Assembly: GCA_963210315.1 (NCBI GenBank)
Contig: OY723271.1
Span: 186,001-250,000 of the forward strand
Length of the DNA stretch: 64,000 nt
Origin: Rhynchopus euleeides
Lineage: Eukaryota > Euglenozoa > Diplonemea > Diplonemida > Diplonemidae
Reading direction: 5' to 3'
This document shows positions 43,642-54,894 of this stretch, in pieces; positions within the stretch are counted from its first letter, which is position 1, and every line of letters starts with the position of its first letter. A program made the translations under genes and the position numbers. The notes under the pieces were generated by a model, which was given only the letters and a program-made list of their open reading frames with translations, was not told the origin of the DNA and made no database searches.

Positions 43642-45660
43642 GGGGGACCCTTTTCGAATTTTTTTTGGGGAAGGGGTAAATTGAACGTTTTTGGCCATTT
43701 GAAGCCACTGCGAGCATTCCCGGGCCTCGGAAATCAGATTTTTGCCCCTGAAATGCGGTACCGGTCCGGACGAAAATCCGAAAAATTCGCGCCAAAAAAT
43801 GACCCCCGAAGCTGCGGTCTGGGTCCAAAGGATTTGTGCCAAGGGCCGTTATGGACACCCCGTAAACCCTTCTGGGACCAAAAAGTGCACGAAAGGGGTT
43901 AAAACGGCCTAATTCGTTGATTTGTTGCATTTCCCAGCCAAAAATCGATTTTTTGGCTTGGCGAGTAGTTGGCGAAAATCGCGAAAAATCCCAAAAATAT
44001 CGATTTTTCACAGAGGCCCAAAAACGTGTTCCTGGGTGGAAAATGGGACCAAAAACCGGGTTCTGGCCATTTCTGGGTGGTTTTTCGGGGTTTCCAGACA
44101 ATGTTCGCCATTTTTCTGCCCGAAACCCCAGCCTGCTTGCATACACGTTAAGTCGAATAAATTAGACATAAGCAGAAGAGCAACATCATCATGTTCGTGA
44201 GAATGTCACCCCCCAAGCGGAGGCCGAGGGTGACATTCTCTCGGGGTACCCTAGGTAAGTCTAATAAACTAGACATAACCAGAAGACCAACATCATCATG
44301 TTCGTGCTAGCACTTTGTGCGCCAAAAAACAGGTTACGCTCTTCATTTGGCTGCGTTCAACGAAAAAAAGACACTTCTTTCTGGAGTTTAGCTAGCACGA
44401 TTCAGTTGGTCAAATCATTTGTCTGGTTTCTTCTGCCCCCCACCCCCGTGCAAGGTCATGTGCCCCATCCCATCGCTTGTTGTCTTGATTGCAGGGCTCC
44501 GCACTTTTTTGCTGTGCATGCTTGCGCTTCTCGCCTCCACACACCACCCTGGGGGGAGGGACAGAGGGCGGAGGGGGCTACACACTTACACAACCGATTC
44601 GGTCAAACAATGCCACGTCATCCCCATTGGGGTCCTGGACCGCGGCCTCTCTCCCAGCGAATTGGTGTCGTCATCAGGCAGGCTAAGTAGTTGTCTACAC
44701 AGGACATTGGTTTTAAGGGGGGTCTGAGTTCTGCGGAACTGGCTTCAAGGGACGCCCCCTCGTAATGACTGGGTGGATGGAGCCAAGTAATACCAGGTGG
44801 TCGGACACCGGAACTCTCGGCATTTATTAGTCGCGGGAACTGTGTCCGTGTGGTCGGGTGTGACCCCTTCCGATTCCACTGATTCCACTCTTGAACATGT
44901 AGTGTTGAAAGATACTTGGTGTTCTGATGTTTTACAGGGTACTTGACAAAGGAAAGAGGGTGGTCAGTCTTGTGATCCACCCTGAATCCTTCCTGTGAGC
45001 AGCAGATCCACAACACCTCGACTTCTTTCAGCGGCTGTATTGATATTGCCTGACACAGCAAACATGATTCAATTGGAGGAACAAGCCTCGTACACCAGCG
45101 GCCCAAAAGGTGGATTTCATGTATGGTTTTAGGATTTCCCTTACTACTGATGGTGTAGAGACTACAAAGCCTGACCTGATGACGCCGCCATGAACCTGGG
45201 AGACACGCCGCGTGAGAAGGGACCTCGGTGCGGGGTGGCGTGAAGATCCTGCCTGAGTGCCCTCGTCGGGACCCGCGGTAAACCGTGGCGTTCCCCCCGA
45301 GGCAAGTCCAGGACGAAGGTTGCAGATAACCGCTGCACCTCTTCGTCCGAAAGGAGCTCACAGGATAGGGGAACTGCCCACACCCCACTCACGACAGTGT
45401 ATCCGAAAGGTGCACTGCGCGTGTGGTGGCGGTGTCGGGTCCAGACCCAACTCGTTCCCCCATGCCCGTCAGTTGTTGCCCCTCCAGGGGTGGCTGCTGT
45501 CTGGCATGGGGGGCGCCCTCCCTGCCTTGCAAGGAAAAATGTAGAACGGCATGCTGCCCGTTTCTTCATTTTTTTACCTTGCCTGGCAGGGGGGGGCCCA
45601 CCCTCACGGGGGGAAAAAGAGGAACGGCATGCTGCCCGTTCACTCTTTTTTCCTCCCGTC
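43642..45660 (-). repeat. Duplicated segment (inverted partner at 11820-13553)
   Basis: 44440-45575 is the close inverted copy of 11895-13110. The 43642 end shares GGGGGACCCTTTTCGAATTT with the other copies, after which 43660-44400 diverges. Two AACGGCATGCTGCCCGTT dyads lie at 45545 and 45623. Confidence 0.7.
44618..45487 (-). CDS. Probable multi-exon unknown gene in duplicated segment, copy 2
   Basis: The long frame 45388-44618 (256 aa) matches the one at 12089-12856 with a single extra codon and a few substitutions. As there, the frames that look most protein-like change along the sequence, so short introns are likely and the product is uncertain. Confidence 0.35.
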
Positions 45661-45689
45661 GTGGGTGGGCCCACTTCCGGCCATAAAAT

Positions 45690-45875
45690 TGGCCGGAAAT
45701 TTTTTTCAGCAAAAAATCCATTTTTTGCTGAAAATAGAAAAAATATTTTAAAATATTTTTTGGCAAAAATATTTTTGAAAATATTTTTTGAAAGTTGCAA
45801 ACATAAAAAAATATTCTGGAATATTCTGGCCCAAAACATATGTTTGGGGCACTATGCCTAGGGGGGGGGGGGGGG
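45690..45875. repeat. AT-rich block ending in CCTAGG and poly-G
   Basis: AAAATATTTT repeats followed by CATATGTTTGGGGC and CCTAGG with a run of about 22 G (45862-45882). Confidence 0.75.
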
Positions 45876-45882
45876 GGGGGGG

Positions 45883-46430
45883 CAGCCTGTTTGCGGCGCA
45901 CGGGGGATGCAGCCGAAGGAGTCTAACCCCTCTCTTCCTTGAGGCAGATGCAATCCTGTGAAGCGGGTCCTGCGAATCCTGCAAGCCATAAGACATCCCC
46001 GCAGCTTCGCACTGTCTCCTGCACCTCTGTTTGCCACATGCCACAGGCAGACTCCCCCCTGAGCACTGCACGAAGCCATATTCCCCACAAGGGGGTGGGG
46101 AACTGGGTCACCCGCGCCTTCCTCCCCCCCCCCCCCCACCCTCAGACTCGATGCGATATACACAAAGCAGATCACTGATCCCACCCCCCCCCAACACACC
46201 CTGAACCCCCGCAGCAACAAGGCGCTGCAAAGGATTTCCTGGCGGGGCGCACCGGCTTTTTGCTTAGTCTAGTCCCGCGACGATTGGATCTCCTTTGCCT
46301 ATTGAGGGGGGTGGGGTGGGTGGGGAGGGGGGGTGTGCGGCGCAAAGGCATGTGTGCAGTTTAGAGGGTGTATCACAGGATTATCCACTCCCACCCAAAC
46401 CACCCACGGTGGGCTAATGAAAAAAATAGT
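45883..46430. other. No gene recognised
   Basis: A minus-strand frame of 120 aa (46220-45861) has no recognised features. Several C and G runs. Confidence 0.35.
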
Positions 46431-47410
46431 ACTATAAATAGTGACATGTCGACTATAATAGTCACTATATAGTTGACATGTCGACTATTATAGTCACAAA
46501 ATAGTCGACATGTCGACTATAATAGTCACTATATAGTTGACATGTCGACTATTATAGTCACAAAATAGTCGACATGTCGACTATAATAGTCACTATATAG
46601 TCGACATGTCGACTATAATAGTCACAAAATAGTCGACATGTCGACTATTTTGTGACTATTATAGTCGACATGTCAACTACCGTATACGTAAATATTTTGG
46701 AACGTAAATATTATGGAACGTAAATATTTTGGAACGCTGGTGGGTTGGCGTTCCAGATTTTTTTCGTTCCATAATATTTACAGGGCTTTCTGCGACTCGG
46801 GGACTTGGACCAGGTGATCGGACGGCATGCAGAGTCCCTGACGGGACCTACTCGTGCACTTTTCGCGCGATTCCTGACGCAAGCCGTCCTCACCACCGAG
46901 TCCCCAACTGGCCCTGTAAATATTTTGGAACGTAAATATTATGGAACGGACCGGCCAAAAATGGGCCCGTTCCATAATATTTACGTTCCATAATATTTAC
47001 GTATACGGTATAATAGTGACTATATTTAGTGACATGCGACTAAAATAGTGACTATTATAGTCGACATGTCGACTATATTGTCAGTAAGTGCTCAGTATGC
47101 AGTGACCACTTAGTTCTATGTGGACATCGAAGTCCACTAAGTGTCGAGTAAACGTCCGGGACATGTCACTAAGTGTCCAGTAAAACGCTTTTTTGGCCAG
47201 TATATGGCCGGAACTGCGACTATATTGACTGACACGCAACTAACATGTCAGTATTATAGTGGATGCGCAGTCAACATGTCAGCATTTACTGAACATGTCC
47301 ACTATTATAGTGTACGCATGCGCACATGTCCAGGATATAGTGAACATGTTCACTATAATAGTCACTATTTTAGTGACATGTCGACTATTATAGTCACTAT
47401 TATAGTCGAC
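46431..47410. repeat. Palindromic satellite GTCGACATGTCGAC / ATAGTCACTATA
   Basis: Tandem, largely palindromic units of about 36-40 bp at 46440-46678, then looser units at 47010-47110 and 47225-47410. A MITE is inserted at 46680-47008. Confidence 0.9.
46680..47008. mobile_element. CCGTATACG MITE, copy 2
   Basis: 329 bp, TA on both sides (46678-46679 and 47009-47010). Same family as 40804-41148, but inserted in a different palindromic satellite. Confidence 0.88.
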
Positions 47411-47574
47411 ATTGTCTGTGACCAGTCTGCAAGTTCATGCCAAGTGCAATACTCAGCACTCTCAAGGCTCGCCGCCCAACACGAATTGGGAGACGGCCCC
47501 ATATGAGTGGAGCGGTTCCACCTTTGGGAGACGCCTTGGCGCTTTTCCCTAGTGAACGAGGTGATCCCAAGGTA

Positions 47575-49388
47575 AAAATGAGTAAACGGGCAGCATGCCG
47601 TTCCACATTTTTCCCTCGTGAGGGCGACCCCCTTGCAACGCAAGGTGAAAAATGAAGAAACGGGCAGCATGCCGTTCCACATTTTTCGTCACTGGGTTGG
47701 CCCTCGATCAACAAACGAGAGCGCACCACAAGTCTCGGCATTATCTGCCTTGAGAACCTCTGCATGGACAGGAACCGGAAGCCCCCTGTGTAGCGGAGTG
47801 CTTCAGCAGAGACCCGGCACACACCTTCCCAGTGGCGCTCCAGGCATTTGCCGAGCTAGTGTATTGTATCAACTGTTATAATAATAATGAGAAAACATCC
47901 ATGGGTAAGCAGGGAAAACCCTGCTGTGGGGGACAGAATCGACGTGTTTCTTTGAAGAAACAACAACCTGCGGGTTACCGCTGGGGCCGATGTCCAAAGG
48001 GGCGCAACACCACAGGGGGTGCCACACCGCTTGTCTTGGGAAGTTCTTCACCTTTGGTGAAGGCGGAGTGTTCATATAAGCAAAATTTACGTACACAAGC
48101 AGCGCTCAACCATACACCAGCAAACCAAGCAGGTAGCTGCCGAAGGATCGGTTCGTGCACCTGAGTCTGTACTCTATCTGATCTATTCCGGCTTTTCATG
48201 CTTGTCCTTTCAGGCCGGAGGTCTCTCTCTCAAGGCATATAGTCATTCTCCCTTTGCCACAGACCAGTGGGAGTATGTTTATGTGGAGTCACCTAGAGTC
48301 ACAGTTATTCGGTGCCACCACGAGAGAGAGTCCAGATTCAGACCGTGTGTCATCCTCTTCCACGGCCAGGCAGAGCTTGCGCGGGGGCAAGATGGCTGAG
48401 TTGCCGGGCGTCTACAGATGCTCCACACACACGACGAGCGCCAGCAGGAGTACTGGTTTCCGACCGATTCCCGACCACCTCTAATTCCACAAGGGCGCAG
48501 GCAGCCATATGGGGGTTTTCATTCCATTCCCAGACATCCGAACATAGTCACCTAGGGGGGCCACCACGCAAGGCCGCTGACATGCACAGTCTCACGCCGC
48601 TTTGTGTACGTAAATCTGCACCCAAAGTTGCCCTGCCCCACCGCCCCCCAACCGCCCGGTAGGTAAGACCCTCGGGGTGCTGCATCCCCATCATCGGGTC
48701 ACCTAAACTTTCGGCAAAAAAGCACTCCGTCTTGAACTTTAAAAATCTGAAAATTCTGAAAAAGAAAAGCAGCGCAAAGCAAGGCAACAAGGGAGCAATG
48801 CGATGGGTGGGGGCACGAGCTTGCACAGGGAAGGGCCGGGGCCGGGCAGGGTCGGGGTCGGGGTTATTTTAAATAGCTGAAGAATCAGCCATGGTTCTGA
48901 GCAATGTCAAGAACATTGCTCTTTGTATTCACTCTTTTGACATACTGGTAACAACATGTCAATTTCGACACACGTCTGTACTTCGCCCACGAAATGACCC
49001 AAACTTCGTGTGCTTCATTTTTGAACGATTTGAACGATTTTTGGCCGTGCTCGTAGCATTCCCCGTTGAGGGGGTCGCTATTTCGTGTTCTCCTGGCCGC
49101 ACGGAGGCATTGCCTTTTTTGGGGCCGTCTGTGTGATGCCAGGATCGAAGGTCTCAGTTTTTCGACGATTTCCTTCGAAAATGAAAGGTTCCAGACCACA
49201 AGGACCAGATTTTGGGGCCAGATTTTTTTTTGAGGTGAATTTTCACCAAGGCCAAAACGCCAAACTCGCGGGGCCGTTTTAGCGCGTTTTAGGCCTCAAA
49301 ACAGGCTCAAAACTCAAAAATTCCTTCGAAATTGGGCTCAAACGTGCAAAATGGACCCATCCGAAAAAAAAATCGAAAAGGGTCCCCC
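47575..49388 (+). repeat. Third member of the duplicated-segment family, different interior
   Basis: Paired AACGGGCAGCATGCCGTT dyads at 47585 and 47660 open it. 48660-48830 matches the extra 76 bp and flank in 12985-13120, and 49270-49388 matches 13440-13553. The interior (47700-48660) has short plus-strand exon-like frames (for example 48202-48396) with no recognised domain. Confidence 0.6.
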
Positions 49389-49587
49389 TATACATGTCGA
49401 CTATTATAGTGGTCTCATAGTGGCACGTGCGACTATTATAGTCGCATGTCGACTAGAATAGTCGACATGTCGACTATAATAGTGACTATTATAGTCGCAT
49501 GTCCACTATAATAGTCACTATTTTAGTGACATGTCGACTATTATAGTGACTATAATAGTCGCATGTCCACTATTATAGTCACTATTA

Positions 49588-50588
49588 TTGGTGCCCCTGA
49601 TTTACCCCTTTTTCACTACGCACAAACTACGCAATCTGGGGGGGGGGTCTCGCTTTTTGGTCCCCCCCCAGTTTTTTTTGGTCCCCCTTTCTGTGTGGCT
49701 ACTGAGACAGGACTGGAGGCACTGCGCTGACCGAGCAAAAAATTATTGCCAGAACTCACTATACACCGTACGAAAGAACGCACGACATGTGGGGCGGGAC
49801 TCCAGAAACACCTGGGCAAGGTTGCCCCATGCCCAGAAACACCTGAGAAGGAAGTGAGTTCCAGGAGCCGCGTAGAACACCCTCGAGATTGTGAATGATG
49901 ATACGATCACAGCCTTCAGGGCGCTGCGAGGTGCCACCCTGAAGGTGGCCCTTGACATCAAGGAGAGCGTCGGCCGAGGGGTCGACGAAAAGCTGAAGAA
50001 GGCGCTACTGGCACTGGATCCCGCGGGGTATACGGAGGTCACCGCCACACAGGCAACCTCCGCTGACAACGTCCAGGAGACGTTATCCGAGGGGATCACA
50101 ACGGCACTAGAGATCTGTGTCACGGGATCCAGGCGCCCACTCTCCCTCGACGGTCTGGGGATTGTTGTTGGGTATGGTGTCGTTTCCTGCAGCTGCAAAA
50201 AAGCGTAGCAACTGTGCTTCCTTCTTCCTTAATGATGCGTTGACGCTTCCACCCGGAGGAGCTGAAGCAGGCACCGCTTAATGATGCGTTGATGCTTCCA
50301 CCCGACGAGCTGAAGCAGGCACCGCGCCAAAGGGCACCCCCAAAGAGACCTGCAAAGACTGCGTCGAAACCCGCACCGAAGGCTGCCAGCGCTGCAGCAC
50401 CTGAAGAACCTGCAGCACCTGCAGCACCTGAAGCGCCTGCACCCTCACTGACCCCGGAACAGCAAGAACTCCTTGAGTTTGGGGTCCCGGCATAGAGACA
50501 GAGAATGGCTGAGTAAATCAAAAAATGAGACCCCCCCCCCTTTTCACTACGCACAAACTACGCAATATGGGGTCGTCAGGGGCACCAA
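49588..50588. mobile_element. TTA-flanked TIR element, PIF/Harbinger-like
   Basis: 1001 bp. Perfect 13-bp inverted ends TTGGTGCCCCTGA with 3-bp duplication TTA on both sides (49585-49587, 50589-50591). A 3-bp TWA duplication is typical of PIF/Harbinger elements; no transposase domain was recognised. A 33-bp direct repeat (CACTACGCACAAACTACGCA) lies near both ends. Confidence 0.75.
49891..50208 (+). CDS. Short unknown ORF inside TTA-flanked element
   Basis: 105 aa, mostly helical in character (FRALRGATLKVALDIKESVG). A second frame, 50289-50495, is Ala/Pro/Lys-rich and follows a 48-bp tandem duplication at 50230-50330. They could be exons of one protein. No family recognised. Confidence 0.35.
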   Translation: MNDDTITAFRALRGATLKVALDIKESVGRGVDEKLKKALLALDPAGYTEVTATQATSADNVQETLSEGITTALEICVTGSRRPLSLDGLGIVVGYGVVSCSCKKA

Positions 50589-50815
50589 TTATAGTGGACA
50601 TGCGACTATTTTACTTACATGTCGACTATAATAGTTGACATGTCCACTATTTGTCACTATGTGTCCACTATAATTTAGATTGTGTCCAGTATGTGTCGAG
50701 TGAGTCGGAAACATTAGTCACTATCCCATTTCCATATAGTACTATGTGTTCAGTAAGTTGTCACTATATAGTGGCAATTTATAGTGCACAAAATAGTGAT
50801 CACTTTTTCATTAGC

Positions 50816-51068
50816 CCACCGTGCCCAAACCCGCCCCCCCCCCCCCCCCACCCACCCCGCTCCTCATCCCAGAAGGAAGGGCTTCGCCCCACCATGCGCA
50901 GCCTCAGCATACTTCTGCGTTAGGCACCCAGAAGTGCGCACCGCACTGGTTGTAGTAGTTAGACGGTGTAAACCCGGGCACATCATTGCGCTCCTCCACA
51001 CAGTAGAGCACGATGTACCGCCTGCGGTGGGTGGTGGCGTGTGTTGTGATTTTCTCCATTGATCCAAT
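50816..51068. other. No gene recognised
   Basis: C run at 50835-50851, then sequence without partner. Confidence 0.35.
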
Positions 51069-51178
51069 GGGGGCCCCTCGCTACCAGGTGTGACTGAGTG
51101 AGAAGAAGTGAGCCACAGCCACTTCCCCTCACGAGCTGGCGAGCTATGACGAGCTGTGACTGGTAGCGAGGGCCCCCC
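51069..51178. mobile_element. GGGGGCCC MITE, copy 2
   Basis: 110 bp, inverted ends with CTCGCTACCAG, 3-bp duplication AAT (51066-51068, 51179-51181). Confidence 0.85.
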
Positions 51179-51197
51179 AATTTGGTTATGTTTATAT

Positions 51198-51308
51198 GGG
51201 GGGGCCCTCGCTACCAGTCACTTGTCACAGCTCGTCAGCCAGCGAGGGGAGGAAGTGGGCCTGTTGCTCACTCCTTCCACTCAGTCACATCTGGTCGTGA
51301 GGGCCCCC
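51198..51308. mobile_element. GGGGGCCC MITE, copy 3
   Basis: 111 bp, 3-bp duplication TAT (51195-51197, 51309-51311). Lies 16 bp from the previous TSD, just beyond the 3' end of THOC3. Confidence 0.85.
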
Positions 51309-51403
51309 TATTGGGCTGCTTTCTGTCTCTGTGTCGTTTGCCACAGGTGTGTCAAACGGTGGGCCACTTTTGCGGCCACCATTGTGGAGCGGTTCACCGT
51401 TTG

Positions 51404-52999
51404 TCACACGTTTCTGAGAGGCCTGAGATACACCTCCGTCAGCACTCCAAGCAGGGTGGTGCGGTGTGGTGTCGTGTGGTGTGGCATGTGTGTATGAAAT
51501 GGCCCACCCTGCTGTGTGTGTCTCACGTGCACGGCATACTTAGGGTGCCACATCACGTCGAAATAGCTGTAGCCCTTGGGCAGCTGTTCCTGCCTGTGGA
51601 TCACCTGTGTTGTGATGTGGTGTGTTGTGGTGTGCCCGAAGTGAGGGAGTCTTCGGTCGGACATAAGACACAAAACATCAATGTCAAAAAACGCGTCTCG
51701 TGGGAGATGGGGGGCAGCTCAGCCACCGCTTTTCCGTTGCATTAGTAGGCACCGTTCGGTGCAAAAGCTGACGTACGGAGGGGCGAAGGCAGGGAGCAAA
51801 ACCTGTCGCGCGCCCCACCTCCAGGCATCGCCCCTGCATGCATACCTTGCGCGTTGCAGTGTGGACAATGTACATCTCCGTTTTGGAGACGACACAGGCA
51901 AGCTCGCCATCATGGCTGAAGGACACGCACCGCACCTCATCGCGGCACCGGGCAAAGCACCCGATTGTCTCGAAGTCTTCGAGGGTCACAAAGGTCGAGA
52001 CGCTGTCCGAGCTTGCCGTTGCGAAGTACCGCCCGTGCGGCTCGATGGCAACGGAGTAGATGGAGGAAGAGTGGCACTGCATCACACGCTTCTTGTGCTG
52101 CGCGTTAATGCCAGGGTTACCGGTTGGCTTCGTCACAACCTGCAGCAGAGGGGTGGGTGGGTGGGTGGGTGGCACGACAACCCACACACATCGACAAGGG
52201 GCACAGGGCAACCTTCAACCCAACCGTGGCACACACTGCGGCACCCGCCACACGGCATGAGAAAACTCTTTCCCTGGCAAAGCACCACACCCCAACAACA
52301 TACCGAGTAGACGACAACAGTCCCTGCGTCCGTCGCGACGAGGAGCCGCTTGCCATCAGGGCTGACACGGAAGTCGTGGCAGCGGTAAGGCAGCTCCGAC
52401 CAGGACACGCGCTCCAGCTTCTTCTGCTCCTTCACCGCAAACAGGAACATGCTGTCGGTGTGTGTGGAGACATACAGGTGCTCGCCGCTGGGGTGCCACC
52501 GGATGATGTTCCCCATGCACCCTGTGGAGCGCATGTCGCCCACCTTCACGCAGGCATCCGCCTCGCCGCCCACCAGCTTGATGTTCCAGATGTGCACCTT
52601 GTCGTTGCCTGTGGCGGCAAGCAGGTGCGGCTCGTAGGGGTGCCACCGCACGGACGAAATCTCCCTCCCGATGGACCCGTCCTCCATCACGGCCTGCATG
52701 CGGACGCGCTGGTCGGTGGGGGACAGGGGGGCGTGGGAGAGGAGTTTGGCGAATTCGTACACCATGACAAACCCGTTCTTCGTGCCGAGGGCGACGTACT
52801 TCCCATCGCTGCTCCAGTCAAGCGTGTTGACGGGGCTGCTGTACTTTGTCAGCGCGACAAGAGCCTTCCCGCTGGAGTCAGACTTGTTGGGAGTCTGGTA
52901 GAAGTACTTCGCAAACTCGCTCGCCGCCTTCGACCCTAGGGAGAACCCACCACCCTCGTGCGCCTCCTCTGAGTCGAAGATATCATCCCACGTCTTCAT
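51404..52999 (-). CDS. THOC3: THO complex subunit 3 (TEX1) homologue, WD40 protein, four exons
   Basis: Exons 52999-52304, 52139-51846, 51604-51508 and 51444-51404; 375 aa. All three introns are GT-AG and phase-compatible (0, 0, 1). WD40 blades are visible: VNTLDWSSDGKYVALG (about 57-72), SVRWHPYEPHLLAATGNDKVHIWNI (116-140), IIRWHPSGEHLYVST, FRVSPDGKRLLVATDAGTV, then YSVAIEPHGRYFATASSD, VSFSHDGELA and DVMWHPKY. The order and the CHSS...GRYFATASSD...CFAR...VRCVSFSHDGE run match THOC3/TEX1. THO acts in the nucleus in co-transcriptional mRNP assembly and export. The start follows a C-rich tract ending CCCCAGC, which suits cis- or trans-splicing. Intron 2 holds the repeat shared with 6440-6612. 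The last exon codes for 13 residues only. Confidence 0.82.
51650..51801 (-). repeat. Intron-borne copy of the sequence at 6440-6612
   Basis: Lies wholly within THOC3 intron 2 (51845-51605), same orientation as the gene. Few differences from the other copy. Confidence 0.8.
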
Positions 53000-53145
53000 G
53001 CTGGGGCCGGACCGGGGCAGATGCCCCGGTTGGCACACCCAGCCACCCTGGAGTGTTGGGGTGGACTCGGTGGGGGGGGGGGGGGGGCGGGCGGGGGCCA
53101 GTGGCGTTGTGTGGAGAGGTTGGGATATCGGATACTGCACTGCTA

Positions 53146-53261
53146 CACGGTGGTTCTGTCAGGGTTTTGAACAGGCCTGCCCCTGGTCAAAACAAAGGGG
53201 GTGACCTGGTCATAACCAGGGGGCTGCAACCGCCTGGTCTGACCCCTGACACGCCACCGTG
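53146..53261. mobile_element. 116-bp CACGGTGG-ended MITE upstream of THOC3
   Basis: Ends CACGGTGG...CTGTCAGGG and CCCTGACACG...CCACCGTG, TA on both sides (53144-53145, 53262-53263). Internal GGTCATAACCAGG resembles the subterminal palindromes of the 4.6 kb element. It lies about 150 bp upstream of the THOC3 start. Confidence 0.85.
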
Positions 53262-54894
53262 TATAGATATTGGGGGGTGGGGGTGGGTGGGGGTGCGTTC
53301 GGGCCACTTCACATCAACCCCCCAGCCATTGTGTTTTTGAGCATTTGAGCCCGCGGGTTCCCGATGCTAGGAAGGGAGGGGATGGCCACCCATCCGGACC
53401 GACCAGAGAAGCTAGGGTGCGTGGGGGAGGGGGGAGGAGGGGGTGTGGGGAAAGCAAATAATGCGTTGCGCTGCACTCTCAAAAACTCACCCACGCGCCG
53501 TGCGCTCCCACTGACTCTTTCGAAAGGCCGCACGGTGCGCTTGCCAACAAGGCGAGAGGAGGGATGGGACAAAACACCAGCAGCAGAAGCGGTTGCCCCA
53601 CAGGCATGGGCTAACCGCACGGTGGCGGCTGCCCTTTTATTTTCTATACGTTTCGGGGGATGGCGTGTTTAGTTGCCTCCCGTAGGGTTTCACGTGAAAG
53701 CAAAAAATAAATAAACGAGGTTTTGTGCAACACACACACACACACACGAAGAGTACGCGTCGAAACCGGTGTCACGTCGTGTTGGGGAATCCTTCGGGAG
53801 TGCGATACTGAAGGGGAGGTGCTACTGCCCGTGCAGGGCGACACCGCCTTAAAACTTTATAACCACACACAAACCCTCTATTCCCCCAGGCCTGATGAGC
53901 AATCCCCCCTGCCTCATGTTGTGACTTCCTTTCTACCTTGCACAAAACATCCCATTTGCCCCTTTACTTCCTTCGAAAGTGTTGTGACTACCCCCCCTTC
54001 CCCACCCCTCGGGAGTGCCACTCCTCTGGTGGTTAAAAGTGACCCGCCGTTGTGCCTTCGGCATCTGTTGCGTGTGCCGTCGTATGCTTCCTATGCACTA
54101 GTTATAGCTATCCGGGGGCGGCCTGCTGTCGCACCAGTGGGCTGCCCCACCTCTGCACCCTCGGTTTTTAAGATGTTCACCACAGCGGAGAATGATCCCC
54201 TTCTCTGTGGCGATCGAGCCAAGCTGGACGAGGTTCGCCTTCGGGCGAAGGTCATGTGGGCGGACAAAAGGTGCCTGCTCCTGAGACTCATCAGCAACCT
54301 GTTTCTTCCTTCAAGCCCTCAAGACTCTTGAAGCGGCCTGACTATTTAGTGTCTTCGTCGCAGCAAGGGGGCGATATATACCACCCTTTTTATTGATTTC
54401 ACGTGTCAGTGTTTGACTTTTTCGCAACTTCATTTCTTCCTTTTCTCCCTCTCCAACCCCACCCGTGACACCACCAGGGTTTAGCTAGCCCTGGTCCGAT
54501 TATCCCCGGTTCTTCGCTGAAGAGACGCGGCCGGGGGGAGGGGTACGAAGAGTACGCGTCGAAACCGGTGTCACGTCGTGTTGGGGAATCCTTCGGGAGT
54601 GCGATACTGAAGGGGAGGTGCTACTGCCCGTGCAGGGCGACACCGCCTTAAAACTTTATAACCACACACACACACACACACGAGCAGGGTTCGCGATCCG
54701 AGGGCCAACACCACTGAAGGAAACACGGAAACACCTGCCACACCACCACACCACACAGACACAGGACACGGCAGCCTTTTTATTTAGTGTAAGTTGCACC
54801 GAGCAAACTCTGCTGCCACACCACCACCCACACACCCACTTTAATCCTGTTTTGCCTGAGCGGCTGTGAAAGAGGAGCGCAGAACACCCTGCCG
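53262..54894. other. Intergenic region with a 118-bp direct repeat
   Basis: Contains AC microsatellites at 53732 and 54663. Otherwise unrecognised. A plus-strand frame ending at 54331 has a short protein-like stretch (54172-54331) of unknown meaning. Confidence 0.5.
53749..54664 (+). repeat. 118-bp direct repeat pair, 789 bp apart
   Basis: 53749-53870 and 54543-54664 are virtually identical (GAAGAGTACGCGTCGAAACC... to AACTTTATAACCACACAC). Both run into AC repeats. They could be two copies of a small RNA gene or the terminal repeats of a small retroelement; no RNA family recognised. Confidence 0.85.

Larger units (their letters stand above)
49391..50815. repeat. Palindromic ACATGTCGACTATTATAGT satellite
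   Basis: Satellite of the 46431 type on both sides of the element at 49588-50588. Confidence 0.8.

Noticed and set aside
46431-47410. Regularly spaced palindromes suggesting a CRISPR array
   Set aside because: The units are contiguous and palindromic throughout with no unique spacers, and the window is eukaryotic.
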